64,000 nucleotides of DNA from Tupaia tana (GCA_026018925.1 JAKSZU010000002.1:10909662-10973661); one strand, 5' to 3'; positions 1 through 10,909 are shown, numbered from the stretch's first letter. The notes: a model not told the origin generated them from the sequence alone. Numbers and translations: made by a program.

Positions 1-170
1 GTGTTCCCCATCCTCTATGCTTCTGTTGGCCATGCTGTGATGGAGTTGGCCCAATGCCGGCCTCATGCCTTTGCACTTTCTAACCAAGATCATGAGCCAA
101 ATAAACCTCCTGTTTACGAATCACCCAGCTTCAGGTATGTGTGTTAGCAACACAATAGTAGAGTAAGACA
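1..170 (+). mobile_element. 3' end of a MaLR (MLT1A/MST-type) LTR
   Basis: The segment matches, from memory, the 3' half of MaLR LTRs: a pyrimidine-rich stretch, then GAGCCAAATAAACCTC carrying an AATAAA signal, then an ACCCAGC..TCAGGTAT block and a terminal ...AAGACA. The 5' part lies outside the window. MaLRs are non-autonomous ERVL relatives, and this one is clearly diverged. A MIR begins directly after it. Confidence 0.75.
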
Positions 171-465
171 ATAACCAACATTTACCCAGTATTTATTATC
201 CCAAGAGCAGTTCTAAGTGCTTTACATATATCAACTTGTTAGTCCTCACAAAATCACTATGAACATGAGAGAAGTATTGGGTTGTTGAAAAAGTCATGAT
301 GCATTTTTATAAAAAAACAGAAAAATTGTCATGATTTTTCCAATGACCCAATACTATGTTTATTATCCCTATTTCATAGATGATGATATCAAAGCACAGA
401 GAAGTATATAAACTCATCCAGTGTCATACAACTGAATGATGAAGCTAGTTTTCTTTCTTTTCTGT
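171..465 (+). repeat. MIR SINE, split by a mariner-type MITE
   Basis: The left part (171-276) shows the MIR signature of 'taacatttac...cagTTCTAAGTGCTTTACATAT...cctcaca'. The right part (352-465) continues with 'ctat.tttattatccctatttcatagatga'. Removing 277-351 plus one TA restores a continuous MIR, so the MITE landed in an existing MIR. MIRs are ancient mammalian tRNA-derived SINEs mobilised by L2. Confidence 0.8.
277..351. mobile_element. 75-bp palindromic mariner-type MITE, copy 1
   Basis: The element starts TTGGGTTGTTG and ends CAATGACCCAA. Its terminal inverted repeats extend about 24 bp with a few mismatches, and a TA dinucleotide flanks each side (275-276 and 352-353), the usual Tc1/mariner target duplication. 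Two related copies lie at 15689 and 60242. No transposase is encoded. Size and architecture resemble primate MADE1, but the ends differ. Confidence 0.85.
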
Positions 466-470
466 TTTTT

Positions 471-645
471 AAAGAATTATTTATTTAAATTATTATTATT
501 ATTTATTATTATTATTTCATTTGACCAGAGAGAGACAGAGAGAAAGGGAAAGCAAGAGAGCAAGCTGCCAGGTCCAGGACTTGAACTGTGGTTGGCCATA
601 TGTGAGTCCGGCCCGTTAACCAACATAGTACCTGCCAGCTCCAAG
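471..645 (-). mobile_element. SINE-C (short tRNA-derived SINE), antisense
   Basis: Read on the minus strand it starts GGAGCTGGCAGG, has a degraded tRNA-like head with a B-box-like GTTCAAGTCC, then about 50 bp containing 'cagcttgctctcttgctttccc', an AG/CT tract and an A/T-rich (TAA)n-like tail. It lacks the 'aggagaatggaggagaagg' body of SINE-A. Similar copies lie at 26526, 41190, 43867 and 47871. Confidence 0.7.
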
Positions 646-1600
646 GCTGGTTTTCAAGCATACTTTCTGATTCCCAAGCTTGAACTCTGGAATAGACCCG
701 AGGACCAAAACAAGAGGCTGAGAGCTGAGCATCAAGTGAGGATGATGGTTTCCTGGGGTAGGAGAGATGAGAACAGAACTTGCAGGTGGACTGCACTCTG
801 GGGAGCAGGCAGAAGAGGGAATCACGAGGGACGCCTACATGTTTATCTTGAGCAATTGCTTTTTCCTGAGAGGAGATGTAGGCAGGAGGGCATGAAGGGT
901 TGTGCTTTGGGCTGGGTCAGTCTGAGAAGCCCGTACCTCATCAGCTACAGCAAGTGAAGGAAGTGTTTCCAGCATGGAGAGTGACAAGCCAGCTCACGCT
1001 CCTGATAGGTCAAGTTAGTGGAGGTGACAGAACTGACCATGGGACTTCACCTCAAATCTATTTACAAACCAGGTAAGAACTTTTCATGATATGAAAAACA
1101 AGAATTTATCCATCAATCTTCTGTCCTTAGCCTGTCTTTCTTCCTTCGAGATTTCCATTCCAGCTGTCTCTTATGAAGGGAGGGACAAGGAAAGAGAGAG
1201 GAAGGCAAAGAGACAGAGGAGGGTAAGACAGTCGAAATTACAGAATCCAAAGGCAACAGATGTGAGAGCTGTTCAAGAAGAGATACCTGCTATTTCTCTC
1301 CACTTCCTTTCTAAAGACAAATTTATCTCATTTCTTTCCAATATCAAGATGTCGGTAAGAGACACCACTATATCTTATCTCATATTTTTCTTAGAACTTA
1401 GTCCAATTTTCTGTTTTAGCATTTACTATTTTCTTCCTGGATCTCTTATCACATGGACACAAATTTATAATATCACCAATTACGTTGTTTCCAGTATAAT
1501 ATTTACAAAATTAAAATAGATATTTTTATATGGATTCAGTAGATTTCAAATCTACTGAGTAATTTGAATAACCAATAGAATTGCTTTATATATACATATG
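646..1600. other. No recognised gene or repeat
   Basis: About 950 bp without an identifiable repeat. It contains purine-rich patches (1185-1225) and a perfect 23-bp palindrome at 1536-1558. The open frames across it show no recognisable domain. Confidence 0.5.
1536..1558. repeat. Perfect short inverted repeat
   Basis: Arms of 11 bp (TCAGTAGATTT and its exact reverse complement) flank a single C. It lies about 45 bp from the tail of the SINE-A copy at 1601. No function is evident. Confidence 0.8.
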
Positions 1601-1854
1601 TTTTAAGAGAGATTTTTGCTATAGTGTGCATGCACTTGCCAGAGAAACAGAGAGAGACAGAAAGTGAGAAATCACCACTCCTGGGGAGGGAGATAGCCAC
1701 GCTGTAATCCCTTCTCTTCCATTCTCCTTTCAGGATTTAGGCATGCATGCACATGTGCCCAGCGTGAGTTTCAAGCTGCCAGGTTCAGGACTCAAACCAT
1801 GGTCAGCCATATGGGTGTCCAGCAACGTAACCATTATGCTATCTACTGGTCCCA
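1601..1854 (-). mobile_element. SINE-A, antisense, diverged
   Basis: The antisense order is typical: 'agagatttttgctatag', a GA-rich tract, 'aagtgagaaatcacc', 'ccattctcct', 'gcatgcacatgtgcccag', a B-box complement 'ggactcaaacc', and the end 'ctactggtccc'. Most CpGs of the young consensus are TG/CA here, which indicates an older copy. Confidence 0.85.
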
Positions 1855-1958
1855 ATAGCTTTTTTAAATATATATTTTAGAAGCATAAGTAGTGTACAAG
1901 AAAATTATGGAAATTATAATTAGTTAAGAAGAAAAAAATGAGAGGAAACAGAAAATTT

Positions 1959-2216
1959 GGCCAGTAGGCAGCAAGGTAGTTAAGGTGGCTGGATCGACAT
2001 GGCCAAGCACTGTTAGAGTCCTGGACCCAGTGGCCTGAAAAACATGATGGGACATGTTTATACATGACCAACATCTGAAGAGGAGAATGAAGAAGGGATT
2101 TCAGAGTGGCCACCCCCACACACACACCCACAGGGGCTGCCTTTTCATTTTCTTTCTCTTTCTCTCTGTCTTTTTTTGATGAGCACACACTCTCTATTGC
2201 AAACTTTAAAAAGAAA
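1959..2216 (+). mobile_element. SINE-A, sense, old copy
   Basis: The head GGCCAGTAGGCAGCAAGG is followed by a degraded B box, 'gaggagaatgaagaagggatt', a (TCTCT)n tract and 'gatgagcacacac'. It lies head to head with the antisense copy ending at 1854, with about 100 bp between. Confidence 0.75.
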
Positions 2217-3420
2217 AATAGGCAAAAGTGGATTTTCGGAAGTCAGGAGATACATAAATGACATGGATCAATGAAAGTTGTTTACCTTCACGAGCACAGT
2301 GAAAACAGAAAAGGCCAAGAGAATGTATCACTGAATGGAAAATATAACTACATCAGGTGTATGTCTTTTGTGCTATTCAAAAAGACAAACAATACTGGAA
2401 GAATTCTACATTTACAATATAATTGTTGACCTCATGTTGTAATTTTAACTATAAAATCGTGACAAAGTAATTATATACATGTTTCTTTTGTCAAATAGAA
2501 TAGCACGTATTCTTGCACCTATATATTACGGGAGCAACAGGAACATGTTGTCAGTGTTCAAACACTGTGAAACCTGTAGAGAGAAGTTCAGAGTAATCTC
2601 TCACGTTGGACAACCCGCCCACATGAAGCTACTCCACAGGAGCCTGCAGTGTGGTGTGAGACACACGGATTTCACACACATAGTCTAGAAGCAAACGAGC
2701 TGCTATTTGAGCTCGAGAAACAGATGAAAGGAAAATCTTCTGTGACATCACGGGATTTGATCTGGTTTTCTACTGTTGTACAACACACTACCGCCACACA
2801 CATCTTTTGCTTTTTCCTACTCTCTTTATAAAGCCACTTCATGTGGTGAGCTTGGACCTCCTTACAACCCGTTGGCCTCAGTGTATCTGGATTTCTAATA
2901 TGACAGCCAGGACTTCCCAAAATGTAGGAAAGACTCTGTCAGTCGTTTTCAGAGCCAGTCTAGCATAGCGTCTTTCCACTGCGCTCATTCAGTCGAGGAC
3001 AACACAGGATGGCCCAGAGTCATGGGGCAGGGAAGCAGAGCCCAGGTCTTACTGGGAAGGGTGTCAGAGCACTTGCAGCCACCTTTACCATGTGTACATT
3101 TCGCTTTGTTTTCCCTCTTTGGTTTGCTGTTTCATTTTCTTCTTTATTCCCTGACTTCATCTCCTTGGCTTCCTTTTATATCTTCCTTGCCTTACATCTA
3201 CCAGAGGCCACAAGCCACCTCCACGGGCAATCTCTAAGAACGCCGAGCACAAAACGGCTGCTAAATCCTATCCTAGTGGTTCCTCTTCTCACAACAGCAT
3301 GGGGGTATTTTTGTCTGGAGGTGGAAGTAGAATTGTTTCAGATTATTTTCTTGATTATTTAAGGGTTACTAACCACTCTTTATAAAACTGTTCATAATAA
3401 GATGAAAATGTTGGCAAACA
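2217..3420. other. No recognised gene or repeat
   Basis: About 1.2 kb with no repeat I can name. Short open frames on both strands (for example 2479-2688 plus) show no known domain and no initiation or splice context that I would defend. Confidence 0.45.
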
Positions 3421-3421
3421 C

Positions 3422-3836
3422 TGTTTGTATAATGGTTTGTCCCCCAAAGGTTTATGTTTTGGAATTTGGCCCCAAATATAACAACATTGAGAGGTGGTGA
3501 GGTGCAGTGGGCAGTGACTGGGTCATACAGGCATCTCATAAATGGACTAATGCTGCCTTTGAGAGACCGAATAATTCTGTAATAGCTCTTTGGGAAGAGG
3601 TTAGTTCTCATAAGAGCAGGTTGTTATAAAAGGAAGATGGCTGCCCCATGTCTCTTTCTCTCTCTCTGCACATGCTTGTTATCTGCTCTGCTTTGTCAAC
3701 CACGTAATGTAGGCCAGCTGGATTCTAGCCCTGTGCTTTTGTACCTTTCAGACACTAGAATCATGAATCAAATAAGCCTCTATTTTTTTATAAATCATCC
3801 AATCTAGGGAATTCCATTATCAACACAATAGAGGCC
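3422..3836 (+). mobile_element. MaLR-type solo LTR
   Basis: About 415 bp in sense orientation. It begins TGTTTGTATAATGGTTTGTCCCC, contains 'gaggtggtgaggtgcagtgg' and a TATAAAAGGAAGATGGCTGCC promoter-like stretch near 3625, then AATCAAATAAGCCTC (polyadenylation region), and ends near 'caacacaatagagg'. Length and block order fit MST/MLT1A-type LTRs. No internal retroviral sequence adjoins, so it looks like a solo LTR. Confidence 0.75.
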
Positions 3837-4974
3837 CAAATATAGTCATTATCTACCTCTTTCTTCCCTGCTAACAATTTGGTTCAGGACTCAGGTTGAC
3901 AGCCTTTCTTTTCACAACAGCAGACTCTTCTGACTCACAGAAATTATGACTAATATCAGCTTGTCACAGGAATCCCATTCCCCATTTACAGTGACTATTT
4001 TAGCAGTGTTCATAGGCTCCTGTCTTGGTCAATGGAAAGTATTGGGAAGTCTATTGGAGGCTTCTGGGAAGTATTTTCTTTCTTGAAAACAAGAGATAAA
4101 TCCAAAAGGATTAAAAACTCTTTACCCTATAAGTTCCTCTCTATTTGGACTAAGGGGTGAGGAGGTGATGGCTAGAGCCATGGAGACTGAGCAGGAGGTG
4201 ATGGGTACATACTGAGGGACAGAGAGCCTGGGCCCCTTGTGTAAAGTGCTAAGCTCCTAAAGGAAGTCCTCACCCTACCTACTTTTGGACTTCATATAAG
4301 CAAACAGTGAATGTTCTCATTTATTAGACATTTCAGCCTCAGTTGGTCAGGTTTTCTATTATAGTTGAAGGCAAGCCTTTTGGAAGGAGAGATACTCCAT
4401 GAATGGTTTCACATTCCTCTTTCTGCACAGCTTAGACTTACCAAGAAAAGATTCCTTATAAGCTGTATTAAAGGATGATTGAATTGCAAACATATCTCAG
4501 AATTAGACACAGTGAACTGTTCCTGGACCCTGGCTCCTCTGGAGCCATTCACTTGAATTCTAAGGGTAATGAAAACGGGGAACTTTTGATCCTGTCTTCA
4601 GAGAGGATTTGTTTATATTCCCAATTATTATAAAGTATATTCCTTTCTTTGCCTCTTTCTCTTTCACTGGAGGGGATAAAGGGCAGTTATGAGAGTTTCT
4701 CTCTATAAGCTCTGGGTGTCATAATTTCATTGTTCTTCTCCTGGGGTGCAACCACAGCATCTGCAGGTACATCATGTGTGCCCTGTGAGGAATGGCTGCT
4801 ATTCTGATGCTCAGTGAGAAAAAAAAATATCTGTCGTCTGATCCAGAGCAACACACACACACACACACACACTGTACAGAGTTTATGCTTTATGTACCTA
4901 CTTGAATGCATGCAAAATTCTGTGTACGCATTTTCTATATGTTAGTAGAGTGCAGATCTCTTTGGAAAGTAACA
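3837..4974. other. No recognised gene; contains a (CA)n repeat
   Basis: About 1.1 kb, mostly unclassified. It includes the (CA)n at 4850-4872. No convincing exon was seen. Confidence 0.45.
4850..4872. repeat. (CA)n microsatellite
   Basis: About 11 uninterrupted CA dinucleotides. Confidence 0.95.
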
Positions 4975-5060
4975 TTGTCTTAATATCTATAAGGCCTGGA
5001 ATGGTGCTTGACACACAGTATATGCTCAGTAAAAGCTTGTCAACTGAACAAGCAGATAAT
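4975..5060 (-). repeat. MIR-like fragment, antisense
   Basis: The string 'ggcctggaatggtgcttgacacacagtatatgctcagtaaaa' resembles the antisense 3' part of MIR or the L2 tail ('gtgcctggcacatagtaggcgctcaataaa'). The piece is short and diverged. Confidence 0.6.
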
Positions 5061-5574
5061 TGAGTGTGTTGTCCTTATCATGCTCTATGTTTACTGCTTT
5101 GGATGAACTAAATGAGTCTATGACCTTTAAATATAAAACTATAGGCCATATGCTCATAGAAAAAGATGTATATAAGACAACATTGTATTTGTCAGCCTTA
5201 AATGCTGATAAAATTTTATATTAAGAAACACATACAACTGAATGGTAGGAAAGAGAATAATTTTGTAAATCAAAATGTCAACTGTGAGGGAAAGGCAAGA
5301 ACTGTGAACTACCAGTGGACAGAGAAGGAGAGCAGTGTGCATGGTCTGCTTCACATATAGCATAGTCACGTGATACATTCTTTCTGCCTTTAGACATTCT
5401 GAGTTTTTTTTTTTTTTTCCTTAGCAGGAAAAAGCTGGAGTCAAAACCCAAAACATACACATGCTTAATTTTACATGATCTTCATTTTATATAAAGTATG
5501 ATGATTTTTCTCCAAGTTATTAGCACATTTATGAGCTTCCATGCCATACAATGTGTTTTCTTGTGAAAACAAAC
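5061..5574. other. No recognised gene or repeat
   Basis: AT-rich, about 510 bp. It contains a T-run at 5405-5419. No exon or named repeat was identified. Confidence 0.4.
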
Positions 5575-5740
5575 AAACAAAAACGTAGTAAAATATGGGC
5601 AAATGAGTTGAACTGACAACTCTCCAAGAAGACATATGGATGGTCAAAAAGCATATAAAAACATGCTCAAGATCTCTTCTGATAAGGGAGATGCAAATGG
5701 AAACCACAACTAGTTACCACTTAACCCCAGTCAGAATGGA
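5575..5740 (+). mobile_element. L1 ORF2 3'-region fragment
   Basis: The block 'ctccaagaagacatatggatggtcaaaaagcatataaaaacatgctc ... atgcaaatgg aaaccacaac tagttaccactt ... cccagtcagaatgg' matches the conserved L1 ORF2 stretch before the C terminus, as remembered. It is disrupted and 5'-truncated. It stops abruptly at 'tggagctggaactagtg', a string that recurs at 6228. Confidence 0.75.
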
Positions 5741-5894
5741 GCTGGAACTAGTGTTTTCAGGGACTAAAGCAATGAAGGTTTTCTGCTGAGACTTCTCCCT
5801 CCAAACCCATTCATAGGTGGCAGCTCCCCACCACCGTTGTATCCTGCTCTCTGGCTCTGACTTTTCATTAAACTTTTTTAATTTTTAATTTTTT

Positions 5895-6123
5895 GGAGAG
5901 GTTTTAGCTATAGGGCATGTGCGCTCACCAGAAAGAGAGAGACAGAGACAGAAAGTGAGAAATCACGGCCGCACCGTATTTCCTTCTCCATTCTCCTCTT
6001 GGGATCTTGGGCACACATGCACATGCGCCCAGCTTGAGTTTAAGCCACCAGGTCTGGGACTCGAGTCGCAGTTGACTACATGGGAGTCCAGCGGCATAGC
6101 CATTACGCTAACTGCTGGTGCCC
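5895..6123 (-). mobile_element. SINE-A, antisense, with 14-bp TSD
   Basis: This is an antisense SINE-A from 'ggagaggttttagctatagggc' to 'ctaactgctggtgcc'. The string ATTTTTAATTTTTT occurs perfectly on both sides (5881-5894 and 6124-6137), which fits an L1-mediated target-site duplication. About 25 bp of the body between 'aatcac' and 'ggccgcacc' is missing. Confidence 0.88.
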
Positions 6124-6227
6124 ATTTTTAATTTTTTAAGTTAAAGTACTTTATTGGCATTCAGATCCTTTCTTTGCTAACTCTCACCTTTCCCCCTCCC
6201 ATCCAGGAGAGGCAAAGACTCTGCCAC

Positions 6228-6840
6228 TGGAGCTGGAACTAGTGCTTTCATGCACCAAGTGCCACAAAATTTTCATTTTACCATTAAATGTCCAAACATC
6301 CAGAAAATCGGTACCCCAGATGGTGAAGAGACCAATAAGGGCATTGATAATCTATTCCATGAAATCCTGGAAGAAAGCTTCCCAAACCTAGAGAGGCATT
6401 TGAAGATTCAGATCCAAGAAATACAAAGGACCCCAACTAGAATCAACCCAAGAAGATCTTAGCCAAGACACATTATAGCCAGACTGACAAAACCACAGAC
6501 AAAGACAAGATACTAAGATTGACAAGAGAGAAACATCAAGTTACCTGCAAAGGATATCCCATCAGGCTAACAGTGGACCTCTCATCGAAAACAATGAGCA
6601 ATGAAAGAATGGGAAAATATATTCAAAATGTTGGGTGAGAAACAATTTCAACCAAGAATACCATACCCAGCAAGATTATCCTTCATATGGGAAGAAAAGA
6701 CAAGAACATTCTCAGACAAGCAAAACCTGAAAGAATTTATCAACATCAGACCAGCTCTCCAAGAAATTCTGAAGTAGTACTCCAGGAGAGCTAAATACAG
6801 ACACACAGAAATAAGAGTTCAAAAACAACTAAGAAAATGT
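6228..6840 (+). mobile_element. L1 5'-region fragment (old L1)
   Basis: The blocks 'gccaagacacattatagcca', 'aaaggatatcccatcaggctaacag', 'aaccaagaataccatacccagc' and 'ccagctctccaagaaattctgaa' match the region upstream of or overlapping ORF1 in many older mammalian L1s (sense). It is out of order here, lying between ORF2 and 3'UTR pieces, so more than one L1 insertion or a rearrangement is needed. Confidence 0.7.
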
Positions 6841-7338
6841 CCAACTTAATGGTGGGGACTAATCCAGGGTTGAATATTATCTTCCAGAAATTAAACAGAA
6901 AGATGGGACCACAACAGAAGATAGATTAAGTACATGGGACTGAACTGGTAAGATAGAATTTTATGACTTCTGACTAAACATTACTGATTTTTTTGTTTGC
7001 TTCGTTTTTCAGATTTGGGGATTTTTGTCTTCTCTTGAGCTGCCAATAGGTTCATGTACCTACTATTTGAATAGAATCCTAACCTGTTTCCTGGCTTTAA
7101 GTCTTAAGCAAAGTTCTCTTAACAGTTTTTATTTTGATTTACTAAAGCGAAACTGCCTTTCTTTAAATTAAAAATATATTTAAAAATACCCATTTAATGA
7201 CCACAGTAAGCTATACAGCCTCAGCCAGAGGCTACTTTATAGTATATCCATTCTACCCACAGTTTCATGCCGAAAGTCAGACTTGTATTCACAGATATCT
7301 ATATATTGGCTGGATTCGCTATTGTAAGTAGTTAGATT
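6841..7338. other. Unclassified, possibly L1-derived
   Basis: About 500 bp of AT-rich sequence between two recognisable L1 parts. Its position suggests L1 3'UTR or flank, but I cannot match specific blocks. Confidence 0.35.
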
Positions 7339-7650
7339 ATGATATTTTGTGAATCTATAAAATGTGGGGGAAAAAATGAATGGAAAGCAACTATAGATAC
7401 CAGAGACAGTGTGGGAAGAAGGTGGGAAATGGCAGTGGGTGAGAAATGGGGGGGGGATATCTATATTTCTACACACACACACATATTTCATATGTATATA
7501 TATATATATGAAACAAGAAATGGAAAATTATCTGTTGATGATAGCATGTATAATTAACCCACTATACAGTGCTTTCTGAATGGGAAATTGCATTTTGTAT
7601 GCTGTGATGATGTTCAGTGAATGAATGTAAAATAAATAATTTTCTAAAAA
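7339..7650 (+). mobile_element. L1 3'-end copy, first of a tandem pair
   Basis: Blocks in order: 'agcaactatagataccagagacagtgtgggaag', a G-run, a CA/TA-rich tract, 'gaaaattatctgttgatga', 'gcattttgtatgctgtgatgatg', and an A-rich end at about 7640. The same order recurs in the copy starting at 7655, so the two are homologous. Both lie in sense orientation. Confidence 0.65.
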
Positions 7651-7654
7651 AAGA

Positions 7655-8100
7655 AAAACTGTGGCACATATGTACTATGAAATACTATTCAGCCATAAAA
7701 AATAATAAGACTCTGAAATTTAATACACAGTGGACAAATAGGGAATATCAAATGTTAAACAAAGTGAGCCAGACTATGAACGACAGGCATTGTATGTCCC
7801 TCCTTAATATATACCAAATGTATTTACTCTATGGCAGAAATGAAAAGATTGGAAATTATAATAGCAGGGGTTGGCAACTGTAGATACTAGAGACAATATA
7901 AGAGGGGGTGACTCATAGGGTGTAGAAGGAAGGGATAAAGGAGGAAAATGAGAAACATTTAACAGATACAGAATGAAGATATCTGTGGATGATTATATGG
8001 TAATATCTTTGACTTGACAAATATGCACTGTATTCATGCTGAGAAAAATAATTTTATACACCAAAATGTACATTGATTAAATGTAAATTTAAAAAATAGT
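7655..8100 (+). mobile_element. L1 3' end: ORF2 C terminus plus 3'UTR
   Basis: A frame at 7617-7883 reads WHICTMKYYSAIKNNKTLKF, the conserved C-terminal L1 ORF2 motif (typical form W-H-x-Y-T-M-E-Y-Y-S-A-I-K). It is followed by a 3'UTR with 'ggcaactgtagatactagagacaa', a G/A-rich tract and an A-rich end near 8097. Only the last part of ORF2 is present, so this is a dead 5'-truncated copy. Confidence 0.82.
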
Positions 8101-8157
8101 CAAATCACATTCTAATAATTTATTGTTTGATTTCACATTGAGTATATTTCTTTTATA

Positions 8158-8497
8158 CTCATGTCTGAGTCCACTCAGGTTATTAGAAGAAAATACCGTA
8201 AACTAGGTTGCTTAACCATTAGACATTTACTTCTCACAATTCTGGAGGGCTGGGAAGTCTAAGATCAAGGTGCTGATAGGTTTGGTGTCTGGTTGGGGGC
8301 TCATTTCTTCACAGAAGGTGCTTCACTTGGGGGAAGTGGCAAACACTCTCTCTTGGGCCAATTTTATGAGTGCACTAATCCATTTACTAATCTTATCACT
8401 TTCTCAAAGGCCTTATCTCTTGATACTATCATCTTGAGTCCTAGGATTTCAACATGAATTTTGAAGGGCACAGACATTCAGAAGAAAGCAATTTACT
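8158..8497 (-). mobile_element. ERVL/MaLR-type LTR, antisense
   Basis: The blocks 'acttctcacaattctggagggctgggaagtc', 'aaggtgctgatagg', 'tggtgtctgg', 'gcactaatcc', 'aaaggcc' and 'aggatttcaacatgaatttt..gggcacagacattcag' belong to a common mammalian LTR read antisense. Related copies lie at 10910 (sense) and 27697 (antisense). The exact subfamily name is uncertain. Confidence 0.7.
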
Positions 8498-8598
8498 TTC
8501 AAGAATAAAAATGAAAAGGATGCAAAAATTATAATGATTTTAAAATCATTATTATTTGAAACACCATATGTTTAGCAAAATAAAAACTCTGATTTTCT

Positions 8599-8859
8599 TT
8601 TCTCTCCCCCTTTTTTTTTTCTTTTCTTTGTTTGCTATATGGCTATATGACATGTGTGCTTGCCAGAGAAAGTGGGAAATCACTCCCCCTTGGGGATGGT
8701 CATGCCACAAACCCTCTCCTCCACTCTCTTCTCTCGATTTTAAGCAGGCATGCACACATGCCCAGAATGGTTTTCAGGCCACCAGGTCTGGGACGCAAAC
8801 TACACAGTCAGTCATGTGGAATCCAGCCATCTTAACCTCCATGCTACCTGCTGGCCCCC
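8599..8859 (-). mobile_element. SINE-A, antisense
   Basis: The antisense SINE-A order is 'gctatatggctat', 'cttgccagag', 'gtgggaaatcactcccc', 'gcatgcacacatgcccag', 'gctacctgctggcccc'. Imperfect flanking copies of AAACT(CT)GATTTTCT occur at about 8584-8598 and 8860-8872. The GA tract is shortened. Confidence 0.82.
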
Positions 8860-10357
8860 AAACTGATTTTCTAATGGACTGCTTATAAGGCTATATATTT
8901 AAATATCAAAAGAAGCTAATCCACTATGAAGAAGTAAAATAATTCACTTTACTCGCCCCATCCTGACTAAATCTGTTATCATATCATACCATATTTGAAT
9001 CTAAGTGTCTTTGGGGAAGATGAATGGGTGGATGGATGGATTGATCCATCTATGTAACAATCTACCATCATCTACCTTCCAAAGTAACTTTCCAGAAACA
9101 AACAGAATGCATGCTATTTCCAAGTAGTAAAACACTTGAGTTTCACATCATTTGCTCAAGCTCTAGAAAAAAATAATCTTCCTCATAAATAATTTGCTAG
9201 GATAATCAGGGGCAAGTAAAATTCAATACCGGCTTCTCTTCTAGTAGCCTTAGCGGCATATTTGATATGATTTACTGAGAATATAAAAATGTTCATTCAC
9301 TTGGACTTAAGTTCAATTTGTTTCTTCGGGCCTGTTAGACATGCTATATTTCTGTAGAAAATGTTAACACTGAGTTGTCCCTTATGGACTATTTCAGCAT
9401 GAGGGAGAAATGTCAAGGTTAGAATTACTAAGAGATTTGTTCTCTTTGGATTTCTGGACTGTAAATAATCGCCTATCCCCAGTATTAAGCTAATGTTCAA
9501 AAGGTAAGATATTTTTCTCTACATTTGCAAATTTAGCATAACTTTTATTTTTTTCATTTAACACTTAGATCTACATTTCAGAGTCTTTTAGGAATGTGTT
9601 GTTAACTTATTATGCCTTTATTAATATGGTTCAACAAATGAATGATTATGAGCAAATTAAGGGCCCTAAGGAATATAAACAAGATATAATCTTCATCCTT
9701 AAAGAACCTATAGCTTAGCTGAGGAGAAATATAAACATACATATAATAAAAAGCTAAATGAAAACAGTGCTAATAAAGCCTTGTTCATAGAGATCTACAC
9801 AGTTGTCCTCACACTTACTACTTCCCTTGATGTGCACAAGAAACATTTGAGGTAGATCAAAAAGACTGAATCGTCCCTAGTTCAGAAATAAGGGAAATGA
9901 GAATAAAACATTAAGAGGTAGACCCCACTCCTTAGCACCAATAGTGCTGTATCACTGATTCCTTTGTTGGCACCAGATTGCCTGTCTTCTGCCAAAACAA
10001 CTTACCAAGAGGCCGTTAGACTGAGGTGATTCTAAAGCCCTGGGTTCCTAGGTAAGCCAACTGAAGCCTAATTCACACTCACTTTCTATAAGTGGCTAAT
10101 TTGAAAGAAAATGAAACTTTAGCTCAGGCCTGAATGGCAAGTGGACGTTAGTCATACCATCTTGAATTTACCGTTGGCATAATCCAAATAAGTTTTGCAG
10201 TTGCTCAAACTTTACCCAATTAAATACGCTTCTTTGTTCTGCTTCCACATTCACTCTATGAAAGCTCTCTTTCAACCACTTGGGGAAGAACTCTAACCTC
10301 TTGAAATTTAGAGATGCTGCTTCATGAATTGCTGTTTGCTCAAATCAAGTCTCTCTT
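8860..10357. other. No recognised gene or repeat
   Basis: About 1.5 kb without a confident match. A (GGAT)n-like patch lies at 9018-9044. Otherwise AT-rich with no open frame of note. Confidence 0.45.
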
Positions 10358-10525
10358 TGAGACAGGGTCTTGCTATGTCATGATCCTCCTGTCTCAACCT
10401 CCCAAAGGCTGGTTCTGTCGGCACACACTACACACCTAGGTTTTAGGGTGGACAGGAATCAAATCCAGGCCTTCCATGTGGCCTTGGTCTGCCGAGTAGC
10501 AGCATCTGTCAGTGTGTGCTACGGC
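10358..10525 (-). mobile_element. SINE-D: tRNA-like head fused to 7SL-derived body, antisense
   Basis: On the minus strand: a tRNA-like part with B-box-like 'gatttgattcc' (around 10450-10462), then a 7SL/Alu-like part 'cctttgggaggttgagacaggaggatcatgacatagcaagaccctgtctca' ending at 10358. The same head-body order is present at 58190-58390, so the fusion is a family rather than chance adjacency. It is heavily diverged. Confidence 0.65.
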
Positions 10526-10909
10526 TGCTGGACCTCAAGTAAACTCCAAACTTTTAACGTGCCTCAATTTATTTTTTAACATTTCTCTTTTATTCAGTCT
10601 TCCCTCTGGGTTCTGAAATTTCATTGACCTCTCTTACCTGACTTTTCTCCTTTCTCCAACTCTTTGTTCTTGTGGATTTATTCTTCTTATGCTTTCAGCA
10701 TCATTTTGGTGGGATTTGAGGAAATAGTAGACAGAAGCATATGGAGTATTTTTAGGACTCAATGTGGGACAAAATTATTTCTAGCTAAAAATTTTGCAAA
10801 TGCCATACTGAGGAGAGCAAATTTGATGTAGTGCTTTAAAAATGAATCAGGAAAAGCCACTGAGCTGACAGGGATACCCAAGAGAGGGAAGCAAATAGGA
10901 GAGGCTATG
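10526..10909. other. No recognised gene or repeat
   Basis: Pyrimidine-rich on the plus strand (10570-10700). Nothing is identified in about 380 bp. Confidence 0.4.
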
